Below, one piece after another: positions 53,439-62,874 of a stretch of 64,000 nt of DNA. The stretch's first letter is position 1. Each line of letters opens with the position of its first letter. This DNA comes from Aliiroseovarius crassostreae (lineage in GTDB: Bacteria; Pseudomonadota; Alphaproteobacteria; Rhodobacterales; Rhodobacteraceae), in contig NZ_LKBA01000019.1 in assembly GCF_001307765.1 (NCBI RefSeq), positions 248,001 to 312,000 on the forward strand, in the 5' to 3' direction. Below the pieces are notes generated by a model. That model was not told where the DNA came from. It made no database searches and saw nothing but the letters and a program-made list of their open reading frames with translations. Made by a program: the position numbers and the translations under genes.

Positions 53439-53727
53439 GACGGCCCCGCCGCGCCTGACGATTGATTGGGATGCCTATCTGCCATTTTTTGAGGATGAGG
53501 ATATCTCGGATGACCACAAACGCGAGCTGATCGAAGCTCTGTGGTCCATCATGGTCAGCTTTGTCGATCTTGGGTTCGGTGTTCACCCCGTCCAACAGGC
53601 CTGTGGAAAAGACGTGTCTTTGGCGGAAATGCCCGCTGTGGATGTGCTAAACTTACCCAATACCAAAACAACTTTTGAAACTGCCGCAGCCCCCGAGACT
53701 GACGCGCAACAGGAAGGGAGTCTTTAA
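53422..53727 (+). CDS. recombinase-associated small protein
   Basis: A 101-residue acidic protein ([37 protein letters not shown]). Similar small proteins precede large serine recombinases in Rhodobacterales, and this one overlaps the recombinase start by one base (AATGG), so co-translation is likely. The first ~13 residues come from the junction with the phage fragment, so the original start may be lost. Function unknown, perhaps a directionality or regulatory factor. Confidence 0.65.
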   Translation: MPRTSQTAPPRLTIDWDAYLPFFEDEDISDDHKRELIEALWSIMVSFVDLGFGVHPVQQACGKDVSLAEMPAVDVLNLPNTKTTFETAAAPETDAQQEGSL

Positions 53728-55337
53728 TGGAAACAAAACAACACGCTGTCATTTACGCCCGCGTTTCGAGCGTCGCTCAATTGAAGAAGGGTGATGGGCT
53801 GGCGTCGCAAGAAAGCCGTTGTCGTGAATACGCGCGGTATAAGGGCTATGAGGTGCTTGAGGTCTTCAATGACAACAAATCAGGTGGTGATGCTGATCGT
53901 CCTGCCATGATTGCCCTGCTGGCGTATCTGAAAGCGCAAAAGGAAACCTGCGTCGTCATCATTGACGACATCAACCGCTTTGCCCGTGATGTGGTTGGGC
54001 ATTGGCAGTTGCGGGCGCTGCTGGCCGAAGCTGGCGGCAAACTGGAAAGCCCGTCGATTGAATTCGGTGAGGACAGTGACAGCATTCTGGTGGAAAACCT
54101 ACTGGCGTCTGTGTCTCAGCACCAACGGCAGAAAAATGGTGAGCAAACAAAGAACCGTATGCGTGGCCGTGCGCTCAATGGATATTGGGTGTTCCGTGCG
54201 CCGATTGGGTACAAATACGAACGCGTTGCAGGGCATGGCAACATGCTGGTGCGCGATGAACCGTTGGCCTCCATCATCCAAGAGGCCTTGGAAGGTTTTG
54301 CCTCTGGTCATTTTGAAACACAGGCCGAAGTGAAACGGTTTCTGGAATCCAAACCTGCTTTCCCGAAGGATTTTGCCGATGGCACGATCCGTTTTGAACG
54401 GGTCATTCGTCTGATGACCCGCATACATTTTGCGGGCTATATCGAAATCCCCGAGTGGGATGTCTCACTGCGCAAAGGCCATCATGAAGGTCTGATCTCA
54501 CTTGAGACCCATGAATTGATCCAGCAACGGATCAAGGACGGGGCCAGAGCGCCCGCTCGCAAGGACATCAACGCGGACTTCCCTTTGCGGGGCTTCGTGT
54601 GCTGCGATGACTGCAACACGCCTCTGACGGCCTGCTGGTCCACCAGCAAGTCGGGAAAGAAACATCCGTATTACCTCTGCCACGCCAAAGGATGCCCGAG
54701 CTATCGCAAATCAATCCGTCGTGATGTGCTGGAAGGGGAGTTCGACGAATTGATGCAAAGCCTCACGCCGTCTGAGGGGATGTTCTCGATGGCAACCAAG
54801 ATGTTCAAGGACGCTTGGGGGCAACGTGCGGGACAGATGGAGGCTGACAAACGCCTGATCCGCACGGAGCGCAACAAACTTGCAAAACAAATCGAAGGCC
54901 TGCTGGATCGTTTGGTGGATGCAGACAGCCCAACCCTGATCACAGCCTATGAAAAGCGTATCGAAAAGATGGAGCGTGAGAAGCTGATTTTAGACGAAAA
55001 ACTGCAAAACAAGGGAAAGCCAATGCATACCTTCGAGCAAATGTTCGAACACGCACTGCAATTCCTGTCAAACCCTTGGAAAATCTGGAAAAGCGGCAAC
55101 TTGATTGCCCAAAGGACTGTCCTGAGACTGGCCTTCGCAGATAAGATTAGCTTTGCACGAAATGAAGGACTTCTAACACCAAAAACCACCTTACCGTTCA
55201 AGGTGTTAGAGGGGTTTTCTTGCCAAAAAAAGATAATGGCGGAGAGACAGGGATTCGAACCCTGGGTGGGCTTGCACCCACAACGGTTTTCGAGACCGCC
55301 CCGTTCGACCACTCCGGCACCTCTCCGCGGGGGGTGA
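53727..55337 (+). CDS. large serine recombinase
   Basis: A 536-residue site-specific recombinase. The resolvase domain (about 1-145) has YARVSS with the catalytic serine and DRPAMIALL. The recombinase domain follows (to about 270), then a zinc ribbon (CCDDCNTPL; YLCHAKGCPSYR) and a coiled coil (about 370-430). The last ~30 codons are antisense to tRNA-Ser, so the native C-terminus is uncertain. It reads toward and into the tRNA, a sign that this tRNA is the attachment site. It is related to the decayed copy beside tRNA-Leu. Confidence 0.9.
   Translation: METKQHAVIYARVSSVAQLKKGDGLASQESRCREYARYKGYEVLEVFNDNKSGGDADRPAMIALLAYLKAQKETCVVIIDDINRFARDVVGHWQLRALLAEAGGKLESPSIEFGEDSDSILVENLLASVSQHQRQKNGEQTKNRMRGRALNGYWVFRAPIGYKYERVAGHGNMLVRDEPLASIIQEALEGFASGHFETQAEVKRFLESKPAFPKDFADGTIRFERVIRLMTRIHFAGYIEIPEWDVSLRKGHHEGLISLETHELIQQRIKDGARAPARKDINADFPLRGFVCCDDCNTPLTACWSTSKSGKKHPYYLCHAKGCPSYRKSIRRDVLEGEFDELMQSLTPSEGMFSMATKMFKDAWGQRAGQMEADKRLIRTERNKLAKQIEGLLDRLVDADSPTLITAYEKRIEKMEREKLILDEKLQNKGKPMHTFEQMFEHALQFLSNPWKIWKSGNLIAQRTVLRLAFADKISFARNEGLLTPKTTLPFKVLEGFSCQKKIMAERQGFEPWVGLHPQRFSRPPRSTTPAPLRGG
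55237..55327 (-). tRNA. tRNA-Ser (CGA)
   Basis: A 91-nt class II tRNA with encoded CCA. Acceptor stem CGGAGAG / CTCTCCG, anticodon loop CTCGAAA (anticodon CGA), a long variable arm (TTGTGGGTGCAAGCCCACC) and T arm AGGGTTCGAATCCCT. It lies inside the 3' end of the recombinase reading frame on the opposite strand. Confidence 0.95.
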
Positions 55338-55511
55338 GGGGGATTTAGATCGACTAAACCGGATGCGCAACCCCCAATTTTGAGAAAAGTCGGAAATGAG
55401 GAAGAAAAGTCGGCGCTTTTCCACTCCTATGGTTTTTTGCCCCCCTTGTCTGGATCCCGTGCGCAGTCTAGGCTTTTGTAAACCTGCCTTTGTGTCGGAG
55501 ATAAAACAAAG

Positions 55512-56360
55512 ATGTTTCAAAGAGTTCTTAGCCTTATTCTGATCCTCTTTCTGGTCGCTCTTTCCCCGGTCCAGACAAGCTTTGCGCAAGGCAGTGAAAC
55601 AGGGGCGGATCGGGATAAAATTCGCGAATTTCTTGAGGTGACCGGCTTTGATGTGGCCATTGCCTCAATTCAGCAAGGCGCCATGGCGGGGCCTGCGCTG
55701 ACGGGGGCTGCTCCGGATCAGTTCGGGCGCAATTGGGTGCGCCTGGCCGAACAGGTTTTTGCCCCTGACAAGATGGTTGATGACGCGGTCGACATGATCG
55801 AAGCGGTGATGCCTGCGGATCTGCTTGATCATGGCGTGGTGTTTTATGGCAGCGATCTGGGAAAACGCGTCGTGGCGGTTGAGAATGAAAGCCACATGGT
55901 TGAAGACGCAATCCGGCAGACCGAGGGCGAAAAACTTGTCGACGAGCTGCTTGAGGAAAGAAGCCCGCGCCTTGATGTCTTCAAGGCAATGTCGCAATCG
56001 GTTGGAAGCACGGATGTCGCGATCCGGTCCATTGTCGAAATCCAGGTGCGCTATCTGATGGCGGCGGCGGCGGCGGGCGCAACGGATCTTGAAATTGGCG
56101 AAGAGGATCTGCGCGGCATGCTGATGGCGCAACAGGGAGAGATGCGGCGGAGCATTGAGGTTCATGGGCTTGTCGCCAATGCCTATACCTATCGCAGCCT
56201 CAGCGATCAGGAGCTGATTGATTATCTTTCCGCTTTGCAATCGCCTCAGATGATGCAGGTCTATGAGATCCTGAACGCCGTGCAATATGAGATCATGGCG
56301 GATCGTTATGAACGTCTGGCCACCCAGCTTGGCCGTCTGCAACCGGAATCGGAGCTTTGA
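55512..56360 (+). CDS. secreted DUF2059-type protein (first of pair)
   Basis: A 282-residue protein. A signal peptide ends at SFAQG (about residue 25). The mature part is all helical and contains a DUF2059-like segment (FYGSDLGKRVVAVENES) where the pattern xFYxTxxGxxxxxx is expected. It is followed, with a one-base overlap (TGATG), by a second protein with the same plan, so the two probably form one system in the periplasm. Function unknown. Confidence 0.75.
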   Translation: MFQRVLSLILILFLVALSPVQTSFAQGSETGADRDKIREFLEVTGFDVAIASIQQGAMAGPALTGAAPDQFGRNWVRLAEQVFAPDKMVDDAVDMIEAVMPADLLDHGVVFYGSDLGKRVVAVENESHMVEDAIRQTEGEKLVDELLEERSPRLDVFKAMSQSVGSTDVAIRSIVEIQVRYLMAAAAAGATDLEIGEEDLRGMLMAQQGEMRRSIEVHGLVANAYTYRSLSDQELIDYLSALQSPQMMQVYEILNAVQYEIMADRYERLATQLGRLQPESEL

Positions 56361-57214
56361 TGCAACCTGTCCTGCAATGGCATGTTCTGGCCCTAAGGGT
56401 GATGGCAACCCTGCTGATGCTTGGGGCGGCGTTGCCCGGTGTGGCGACGGCGCAGGCCAGTTCATTCGAGCGGTTCTGGAACGCGCTGCAGCTGCAGGAC
56501 ACCCTGAAAATCGTGCACGAAGAAGGGCATAGCTACGCGCTTGAGGCGGCAGAGCAGTTGACTGGACGGCCAAGTGATCGGTTTTGGCAGCGCGAAGTGG
56601 ATCAGATCTATGATCTGGAGCGGATGACAGCACAGGTACGCGCCGATCTGCAGCAGGCAATGGTTGGGCGTGATCTGGGCGCGGCCCTGACTTACTACGA
56701 AAGCAAAGCGGGACAACAGGTGATCGACCTCGAGATTTCAGCCCGGCGTGCCTATCTGGCCCCAGGGGTGGACGAAGCCGCGCGAGAGGCCTGGTATGGT
56801 GGTGGCAATGTTGGCACACGCGCCGACCTTATCCGCAGAATTATCCGGGATGGGGAACTGATCGAGCGCAATGTCGTCGGGGCGCTCAACAGCAATTTCG
56901 CATTCCTCACCGCCTTTGCGCAATCTGGTCCGAATGAGGGAATGGTGCTGGATGAACGCGCCATTCTTGATGAGGTCATGAGCGAGGAAGATGCACTTCG
57001 GCTTGATACGGCCGAGTGGCTTTATGGTTATCTGTCGCTGGCATATGGTCCGCTGTCTGAACAGGCATTGGAAGATCTGGCCGAGATATCCGACAGCCCA
57101 GCGGGACGGCATCTGAACGATGTTCTGTTCTTGGGGTTTGATCCGATGTTCGAAGATCTCGCCCGGCGGCTGGGGGTGGCGGCAGGTCAGGCCTTGCTGC
57201 AACAGGATCTCTGA
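56360..57214 (+). CDS. secreted DUF2059-type protein (second of pair)
   Basis: A 284-residue protein with a signal peptide (to about residue 33, ending TAQAS). It has the segment ALTYYESKAGQQVIDLE, again the F/Y-Y-x-S-x-x-G pattern of DUF2059. The ATG at 56360 overlaps the preceding stop. Its fold looks paralogous to the upstream gene although the sequences have diverged. Confidence 0.75.
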   Translation: MQPVLQWHVLALRVMATLLMLGAALPGVATAQASSFERFWNALQLQDTLKIVHEEGHSYALEAAEQLTGRPSDRFWQREVDQIYDLERMTAQVRADLQQAMVGRDLGAALTYYESKAGQQVIDLEISARRAYLAPGVDEAAREAWYGGGNVGTRADLIRRIIRDGELIERNVVGALNSNFAFLTAFAQSGPNEGMVLDERAILDEVMSEEDALRLDTAEWLYGYLSLAYGPLSEQALEDLAEISDSPAGRHLNDVLFLGFDPMFEDLARRLGVAAGQALLQQDL

Positions 57215-57322
57215 CCGGATCTCCAATCCGGTTGCCTGCGGCAAAAAGGCAAGCTGGGGGTTTCACCCTTTCCTCTGCGATGTCTGCGTTTTATCCAATT
57301 GGAAACACCAAAGGATCCCAGC

Positions 57323-58336
57323 ATGTCTGACGCGCCACAGAAGAAAGCACCGTATTTTCCTGCGCCCAAGCCGATCCCGCCCAAGGCCGGGCTGTTCCAG
57401 CGCACCCCTCCAGCCATGTTCCCTCCGCTTTTTGGTTTGTTCGGTCTGGGGCTGGCGTGGCGCCGCGCCTCTGAAAGCTTTGCGATGCCATCGGAAATCG
57501 GAGAGATGCTCCTGGGGGCTGTGACGCTTCTTTTTCTGTTTTCGGTTGCGGCCTATCTGATCAAGCTCACCCGGCGTCCCGGCGTGTTCGTCGAAGATCT
57601 GCGGGTTCTTCCGGGGCGGGCCGGTCTCGCCTCGATGGGACTGGCGGGCTATCTGATGGCGGCGGCCTTGGTCATCTATTCGCCGTTCTGGGCATTGGTG
57701 ACCCTCTGCCTGTCCGGGGTCTGGCATCTGGCTGTTGTGCTGACAGTGTTGCGCATTCTCATTGCCTCTGCGCCAGAGGGGCGGGCGGTCACACCTGTCT
57801 GGCACCTCACCTTTGTCGGCTTCATTGTCGGGCCAATCGCCGCATTGCCGCTTGGTTTGCACAGCTATGCGCAGGCCGTGTTCTGGATCACTTTTGTGAT
57901 GGCGGTAGGGGTCTATGGGGCCAGTGCGCTGGCCTTTGCAAAGAAAACGGTTCCCGCACCGCTGCGCCCCCTTCTGGCGATCCATCTGTCTCCAATCAGC
58001 CTTTTGGGAACGGTGGCTTATCTGTTGGGGGATGCGCAGCTTGGGCAGGCCCTGGCGTGGGGAGCAATTGTGGTTTTTGTGGTGCTGGTGGCCTCCGCCC
58101 GCTGGTTGACCGCAGACGGGTTCAGCCCGTTCTGGAGCGCCTTTACCTTTCCTCTAGTGGCGTTCTCGACCCTGATGCAGATCACCTGGCTTGCGGGGGG
58201 CGGAGAGGTTTTCCGTCTGCTCGGGGGGCTGAGCCTGATTTTCGCCACGCTGATCGTTCCGCCGATCGCCTTCCGGATCCTGAAGCTTTGGGCAAAGGGC
58301 GTGCTGGCCGTGAAAACCAATGCGGCTCAGGCCTAA
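57323..58336 (+). CDS. SLAC1/TehA-family transporter
   Basis: A 337-residue membrane protein with about ten transmembrane segments. The N-terminal cytosolic tail (MSDAPQKKAPYFPAPKP) is followed by PPAMFPPLFGLFGLGLAW, the first helix of TehA/SLAC1 proteins. The family moves small anions such as dicarboxylates or chloride. AAAGGA precedes the ATG at 57323. Its stop codon TAA is completed by a 29-bp MITE; without it the stop would be TAG. Confidence 0.82.
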   Translation: MSDAPQKKAPYFPAPKPIPPKAGLFQRTPPAMFPPLFGLFGLGLAWRRASESFAMPSEIGEMLLGAVTLLFLFSVAAYLIKLTRRPGVFVEDLRVLPGRAGLASMGLAGYLMAAALVIYSPFWALVTLCLSGVWHLAVVLTVLRILIASAPEGRAVTPVWHLTFVGFIVGPIAALPLGLHSYAQAVFWITFVMAVGVYGASALAFAKKTVPAPLRPLLAIHLSPISLLGTVAYLLGDAQLGQALAWGAIVVFVVLVASARWLTADGFSPFWSAFTFPLVAFSTLMQITWLAGGGEVFRLLGGLSLIFATLIVPPIAFRILKLWAKGVLAVKTNAAQA

Positions 58337-58366
58337 AGCGTTTCGGGGTACACTTGAAACGCTTTA
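58334..58366. mobile_element. MITE-like element copy F, 29-bp internally deleted form
   Basis: AAGCGTTTC and GAAACGCTT (58336-58364) are perfect inverted repeats separated by 11 bp, with TA on both sides. It sits between convergent genes and supplies TAA stop codons to both: 58334-58336 on the plus strand and 58364-58366 on the minus strand. Removing it leaves CTAG, giving both genes overlapping TAG stops. Confidence 0.85.
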
Positions 58367-58723
58367 GCCATCCTCCCAGGGGGGCAGGGTCGCCTGTAGC
58401 TTTTTGCTCAGGGATTTGCGGATAATCCCATAAGAGCGTTCAATCCGGTGGCGAAGTTCGTTTTCACCCGCCCCGAACGGGATACGCACCCAGGATTTGT
58501 GGAAATAGGGCGCCTTCTCCGCAACCCCGGCCTCTTTCAGCATATCTGCGGTCGCCACATCGGTGCATTTCACCGAAACGCCATCCGTATCGACAGACAT
58601 GGCCGCAAAGATCTTGCCTCCCACCTTCCAGATATCGTGATCCTCGGGCGTTTTCCCAAATGGATGGGTCAGCTCGGCGCCCGGCAGGGCGTGACACAGC
58701 GCGGTTGCAAAGGCTCGGGACAT
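58364..58723 (-). CDS. MmcQ/YjbR-family protein
   Basis: A 119-residue protein of the MmcQ/YjbR (DUF419) family. ALPGAELTHPFGKTPEDHDIWKVGGKIFAAM carries the family's conserved tryptophan and phenylalanine, and FHKSWVRIPFG follows. YjbR has a CyaY-like fold; the function is unknown, DNA contact is suspected. Start at 58723 from the MSRAF N-terminus. Its stop lies in MITE copy F. Confidence 0.85.
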   Translation of the reverse strand: MSRAFATALCHALPGAELTHPFGKTPEDHDIWKVGGKIFAAMSVDTDGVSVKCTDVATADMLKEAGVAEKAPYFHKSWVRIPFGAGENELRHRIERSYGIIRKSLSKKLQATLPPWEDG

Positions 58724-58935
58724 GCTACACTCCAAACTTGCTCTTGGACCAAAACCTTGCTACCAAGCCCACATGAAACGGACAAGCACCATCATTATTT
58801 GCTGCATTCCCTGCTGAGATATCTCGGCGGGTCGTTTCTTCATTTCCAAATCAATGTGAAGTCGCTAAACCCGCCACAAAAGTGGTGTGTCCAGACGTAT
58901 ACAATTCGCCGCGCGGGGCGGGACAAGAGGCCGAT

Positions 58936-60360
58936 ATGACAGAGATTAAGATTTACAACACCAAGGCACGCGCCAAGCAGGTGTTTGAGCCGCTGGACCC
59001 CGAAAATGTGCGCCTCTATGTCTGTGGCCCGACCGTTTATGATCGCGCCCATCTGGGCAATGCGCGTCCTGTTGTGGTGTTTGACGTTCTGCAACGGCTG
59101 CTGCGTCATGTGTATGGCGCGGATCATGTGACCTATGTGCGCAACTTCACCGATGTGGATGACAAGATCAACGCAACGGCTCTGGCCCGCAAAGAAGCAG
59201 GCGCCGAGGGAACGCTCGAAGAACTGGTGCATGAACGCTCGAACGAGACCATTGACTGGTATCTCAAGGACATGGGCGCATTGGGCGCGCAGGAACCCGA
59301 TCAGATGCCGCGCGCAACTGAATATATCGCGCCGATGATCGCGATGATCGAGGAGCTGATTGCCAAGGGGCACGCCTATCCGGATGGGGCGGGGCATGTG
59401 CTCTTTGCGGTGAAAAGCTATGACAATTATGGCGCGCTGTCGGGTCGGTCGGTGGATGATATGATCGCCGGGGCGCGGGTTGAAGTGGCGGACAACAAAC
59501 GCGATCCGATGGATTTTGTGCTGTGGAAACCGTCCAGTGATGACTTGCCCGGTTGGGACAGCCCCTGGGGCCGGGGCCGCCCCGGTTGGCATATCGAATG
59601 TTCCGCCATGTCGCTGGAGCTTCTGGGCGCGTCCTTTGACATCCACGGCGGCGGCAACGACCTGCAATTCCCGCATCACGAAAACGAGATCGCCCAGTCG
59701 AAATGCGCCCACCCGGAAGGGGATTTCGCGCGCTATTGGATGCACAATGAAATGCTGCAGGTTGAGGGCAAGAAAATGTCCAAGAGCCTTGGCAATTTCT
59801 TCACCGTGCGCGATTTGCTGGACCAAGGCGTGCCCGGCGAGGTGATCCGCTTTGTCTTTCTCGGCACCCACTATCGCAAGCCGATGGACTGGACGGTAGA
59901 GAAAGCTGTGGCAGCGGAAAGCAAGCTTGAGGACTATGTAAAGCTGGTTGCTAAGTTTGCCTCCCTTGAAGAGGCGAAGAAATTAGCGCCGTCAAGTGCG
60001 ATCATTGATGCACTTGCAGATGATTTAAACACACATCTTGCTCTTGCGCGACTGGAATCCCTTGCGAACCATGCAGATTGGGATGGACTTGCACGCAATC
60101 TAGAGTTTCTAGGTTTCTATAGTTTTGAGCAGCTGGAGAACTTCTCTGATCAATTCCATGCGAAAACGAATTCATTGTCTGCCCTCGCCACCAAGCTGCA
60201 CGAGGTTCGCCTTGCTGCAATGGAAACCAAAGACTTCTCTGCCGTGGATGCTTTGAAAGCCGCCATGACGGAGGCAGGTGTACAGATCCGCATGTCGAAA
60301 GAGGGGGTGGAGCTGGAGCCCGGCCCCAATTTCGATGCGGCGAAGCTGGACGGGATTTAG
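58936..60360 (+). CDS. cysS: cysteinyl-tRNA synthetase
   Basis: A 474-residue class I synthetase. [15 protein letters not shown] has the HIGH-equivalent and the zinc ligand cysteine; zinc motif HIECSAM and [15 protein letters not shown] follow; the KMSKS loop is present. Codons from about 59930 to 60185 are much richer in A and T (CTT, CTA, TTA, GCA) than the rest of the gene, though the reading frame and function look intact, so this anticodon-side part may have been replaced by recombination. Start at 58936 from the MTEIKIYN N-terminus. Confidence 0.95.
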   Translation: MTEIKIYNTKARAKQVFEPLDPENVRLYVCGPTVYDRAHLGNARPVVVFDVLQRLLRHVYGADHVTYVRNFTDVDDKINATALARKEAGAEGTLEELVHERSNETIDWYLKDMGALGAQEPDQMPRATEYIAPMIAMIEELIAKGHAYPDGAGHVLFAVKSYDNYGALSGRSVDDMIAGARVEVADNKRDPMDFVLWKPSSDDLPGWDSPWGRGRPGWHIECSAMSLELLGASFDIHGGGNDLQFPHHENEIAQSKCAHPEGDFARYWMHNEMLQVEGKKMSKSLGNFFTVRDLLDQGVPGEVIRFVFLGTHYRKPMDWTVEKAVAAESKLEDYVKLVAKFASLEEAKKLAPSSAIIDALADDLNTHLALARLESLANHADWDGLARNLEFLGFYSFEQLENFSDQFHAKTNSLSALATKLHEVRLAAMETKDFSAVDALKAAMTEAGVQIRMSKEGVELEPGPNFDAAKLDGI

Positions 60361-60387
60361 GCACTGACCCGCGGGCCTGTCCCGCTT

Positions 60388-60424
60388 CGCGCCCGACCCG
60401 CCCCCCAGGGCGGGCGCGAAACCG
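60388..60424 (+). other. GC-rich hairpin between cysS and cimA
   Basis: TTCGCGCCC pairs with GGGCGCGAA over a 14-base loop. No T run follows, so termination is uncertain. Confidence 0.5.
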
Positions 60425-60483
60425 CACCCACCCTCGGGCCGGGCGCAAAGCGGGGGCGATGATGATGACACGAGAGGCGCCAG

Positions 60484-62103
60484 ATGACCGAGAAGCTCTA
60501 CCTCTATGATACAACGCTGCGCGACGGGCAGCAGACGCAGGGTGTTCAGTTTTCCTTTGCGGAAAAGACCCAGATTGCCGAGGCGCTGGACGGGTTGGGC
60601 ATTGATTACATCGAAGGCGGTTGGCCGGGCGCGAACCCAACGGATAGCGAGTTTTTTGCGCGTGCACCCAAGACCCGCGCGACCTTCACCGCCTTTGGCA
60701 TGACCAAACGGGCCGGGCGCTCTGCCGAAAACGACGATGTGCTGGCCGGCGTGATGAATGCGGGCACCTCGGCGGTCTGTCTGGTGGGCAAAAGCCATGA
60801 TTTTCACGTCACCACCGCGCTTGGCATCACGCTTGAGGAAAACATCGAAAACATTCGCGCCACGATGGACTACATGGTCCGGCAGGGGCGTGAGGCGCTT
60901 TATGATGCCGAGCATTTCTTTGATGGCTACAAGGCAAATCCCACCTACGCGATCGATTGCCTGAAGGCCGCCCATGACGCCGGTGCGCGCTGGATTGTGC
61001 TGTGTGATACCAATGGTGGCACGCTGCCGCATGAGGTGTTCGAGATCACGAAGGCCGTCATAGATGCAGGCATTCCCGGCGATCATCTTGGCATCCACAC
61101 CCATGACGACACCGGCAATGCGGTGGCCTGCACGCTGGCCGCCATCGACGCGGGCGCGCGGCAAATCCAGGGCACGCTGAATGGGCTCGGTGAGCGTTGT
61201 GGCAATGCCAACCTGACCACTCTGATCCCGACGCTGCTGTTGAAAGAACCCTATGCAAGCCGGTTTGACCTTGGGGTCAGCCGGGAGGCCCTGAAAGGCT
61301 TGACCCGCCTGTCGCGCCAGCTTGATGACATCCTGAACCGGGTGCCCAACAAGGCGGCGCCCTTCGTTGGCGCGTCCGCCTTCGCCCATAAGGCGGGGCT
61401 TCATGCAAGTGCGATTTTGAAAGATCCCACCACATATGAGCATATCCCGCCGAAAACCGTGGGCAATACACGCATTGTGCCGATGTCGAACCAGGCGGGG
61501 CAATCCAACCTGCGCGCCCGGCTTGCGGATGCCGGAATTTCGGTCGAGAAGGGGGATCCGCGGCTTGCGGATATCCTGACGCGGGTGAAAGAGCGTGAGG
61601 AAAAAGGGTATGCCTATGATAGCGCGCAGGCGTCTTTTGAACTGGTGGCGCGCAAGGTCCTTGGGCAACTTCCTGAGTTTTTCGAGGTCAAGCGCTACAA
61701 GGTGACGGTTGAGCGGCGCAAGAACAAGCGCAACAGGATGGTCAGCCTGTCCGAAGCGATTGTGGTGATCAAGATAGGCGGCGAAAAGAAGCTGTCGGTT
61801 TCAGAAAGCATGGATGAGAGCGGCACCGACCGGGGGCCGGTCAACGCGCTGGCCAAGGCGCTTGGCAAAGATCTGGGTCCCTATCAGTCGATCATTGATG
61901 ATATGCGGCTGGTGGACTTCAAGGTGCGCATCACGCAAGGCGGGACCGAGGCGCAGACCCGCGTGATCATCGACAGTGAAGATGGGGCCGGGCACCGCTG
62001 GTCAACGGTGGGCGTCAGCCCGAACATCGTGGATGCCTCGTTTGAGGCGCTTCTGGACGCCATCATCTGGAAACTCCTGCGTGACGGGGCCAAAGCGGTA
62101 TGA
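60484..62103 (+). CDS. cimA: citramalate synthase
   Basis: A 539-residue enzyme that condenses acetyl-CoA and pyruvate to citramalate, the threonine-independent route to isoleucine. The DRE-TIM barrel begins LYDTTLRDGQQTQGVQFS; metal ligands are in DTNGGTLP and GIHTHDDTGNAVA, and GTLNGLGERCGN follows. The C-terminal leucine-binding regulatory domain covers about 395-539. The length fits CimA and is longer than most isopropylmalate synthases; the LeuA alternative is less likely. Confidence 0.93.
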   Translation: MTEKLYLYDTTLRDGQQTQGVQFSFAEKTQIAEALDGLGIDYIEGGWPGANPTDSEFFARAPKTRATFTAFGMTKRAGRSAENDDVLAGVMNAGTSAVCLVGKSHDFHVTTALGITLEENIENIRATMDYMVRQGREALYDAEHFFDGYKANPTYAIDCLKAAHDAGARWIVLCDTNGGTLPHEVFEITKAVIDAGIPGDHLGIHTHDDTGNAVACTLAAIDAGARQIQGTLNGLGERCGNANLTTLIPTLLLKEPYASRFDLGVSREALKGLTRLSRQLDDILNRVPNKAAPFVGASAFAHKAGLHASAILKDPTTYEHIPPKTVGNTRIVPMSNQAGQSNLRARLADAGISVEKGDPRLADILTRVKEREEKGYAYDSAQASFELVARKVLGQLPEFFEVKRYKVTVERRKNKRNRMVSLSEAIVVIKIGGEKKLSVSESMDESGTDRGPVNALAKALGKDLGPYQSIIDDMRLVDFKVRITQGGTEAQTRVIIDSEDGAGHRWSTVGVSPNIVDASFEALLDAIIWKLLRDGAKAV

Positions 62104-62858
62104 GTGGCGTCATGACAGCTCATGAGGCGCTGAATGCCTGTGCGCAGATGGTGCAGAAGGGCGATCCGGATCGGTTTCTGGCGGCGATGACTGGACGCCC
62201 CGACGAACGCGCCCGGCTGTTCCCGCTTTACGCTTTCAACCTTGAAATTGCCCGCGCGCCCTTCATGTCGAATGAGCCGATGGTCGCCCTGGTGCGGTTG
62301 CAATTCTGGCGCGACGTGATTGAAGGGAAAACGGTGGTCGCGCATGAGGTGGCCACGCCCTTGCAAGAGCTGATTGCCGCGGGCCAGCTTGATCGTGGGT
62401 TGCTGGAACAGATGGTGGATGCTCGGGAAGGGGATGTGGACGGGATCGGCCGGCAGGGTGCCTCCTCTATCCTGGCCTATGCAAAGGCCACCAGCGGCGC
62501 GCTGATGGCCGCGAGTGCAGACGGGGACCGGGAGGGGCTTGTCAGGTTTGGCACCGCGTTGGGTGTTTCCAACTGGTTGAATTCCCTACCAGAACTTGCG
62601 CGCGTGGGGCGGGGGCATGTGCCCCCGAGCGATGAAGTCATCGCCGAACTGGCAAATGCAGGTCTGGCGGAGCTGAAAGCGGCCCGCAGATCTTTGCCAC
62701 GAAAAGGGTCGGGCGCATTGCGCAGCGGATGGCGGACGGAAGCCATCCTGAACCGCGCCAAATCCTCTCCTGATCTGGCCGCTGCGGGCGCATTGGGCGG
62801 GTCGGAGTTTTCCCGCCGCGCGCGTCTTCTGTGGCTGTCCGCGCTTGGCCGCTGGTAA
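62100..62858 (+). CDS. squalene/phytoene synthase-family protein
   Basis: A 252-residue protein of the squalene/phytoene synthase fold (RFLAAMTGRPDERARLFPLYAFNLEIAR; LQFWRDVIEGK). The two DxxxD metal motifs of true prenyl synthases are not intact, so it resembles NDUFAF6-like proteins, which assist respiratory complex I assembly in mitochondria. The role here is inferred from similarity only. Its start overlaps the cimA stop (ATGA). Confidence 0.8.
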   Translation: MSGVMTAHEALNACAQMVQKGDPDRFLAAMTGRPDERARLFPLYAFNLEIARAPFMSNEPMVALVRLQFWRDVIEGKTVVAHEVATPLQELIAAGQLDRGLLEQMVDAREGDVDGIGRQGASSILAYAKATSGALMAASADGDREGLVRFGTALGVSNWLNSLPELARVGRGHVPPSDEVIAELANAGLAELKAARRSLPRKGSGALRSGWRTEAILNRAKSSPDLAAAGALGGSEFSRRARLLWLSALGRW

Positions 62859-62874
62859 GCGCTTTCGCGCGTCC

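Larger units (their letters stand above)
48700..55337. mobile_element. composite decayed island between tRNA genes
   Basis: This region contains a broken tRNA-Leu, IS3 remnants, an intact tRNA-Leu(CAA), a decayed and an intact serine recombinase that each read into a tRNA, a Cap4-type nuclease-domain gene, phage gene fragments and a hairpin array. Base composition drops in the middle (50200-51000). The content suggests at least two separate insertions followed by loss. Confidence 0.75.

Noticed and set aside
55240-55337. C-terminal ~33 residues of the serine recombinase as a real domain
   Set aside because: They are the antisense translation of tRNA-Ser and were not selected as protein.
60172-61668. 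498-codon minus-strand frame over cysS and cimA
   Set aside because: It is antisense to two conserved enzymes and has no recognisable domain.
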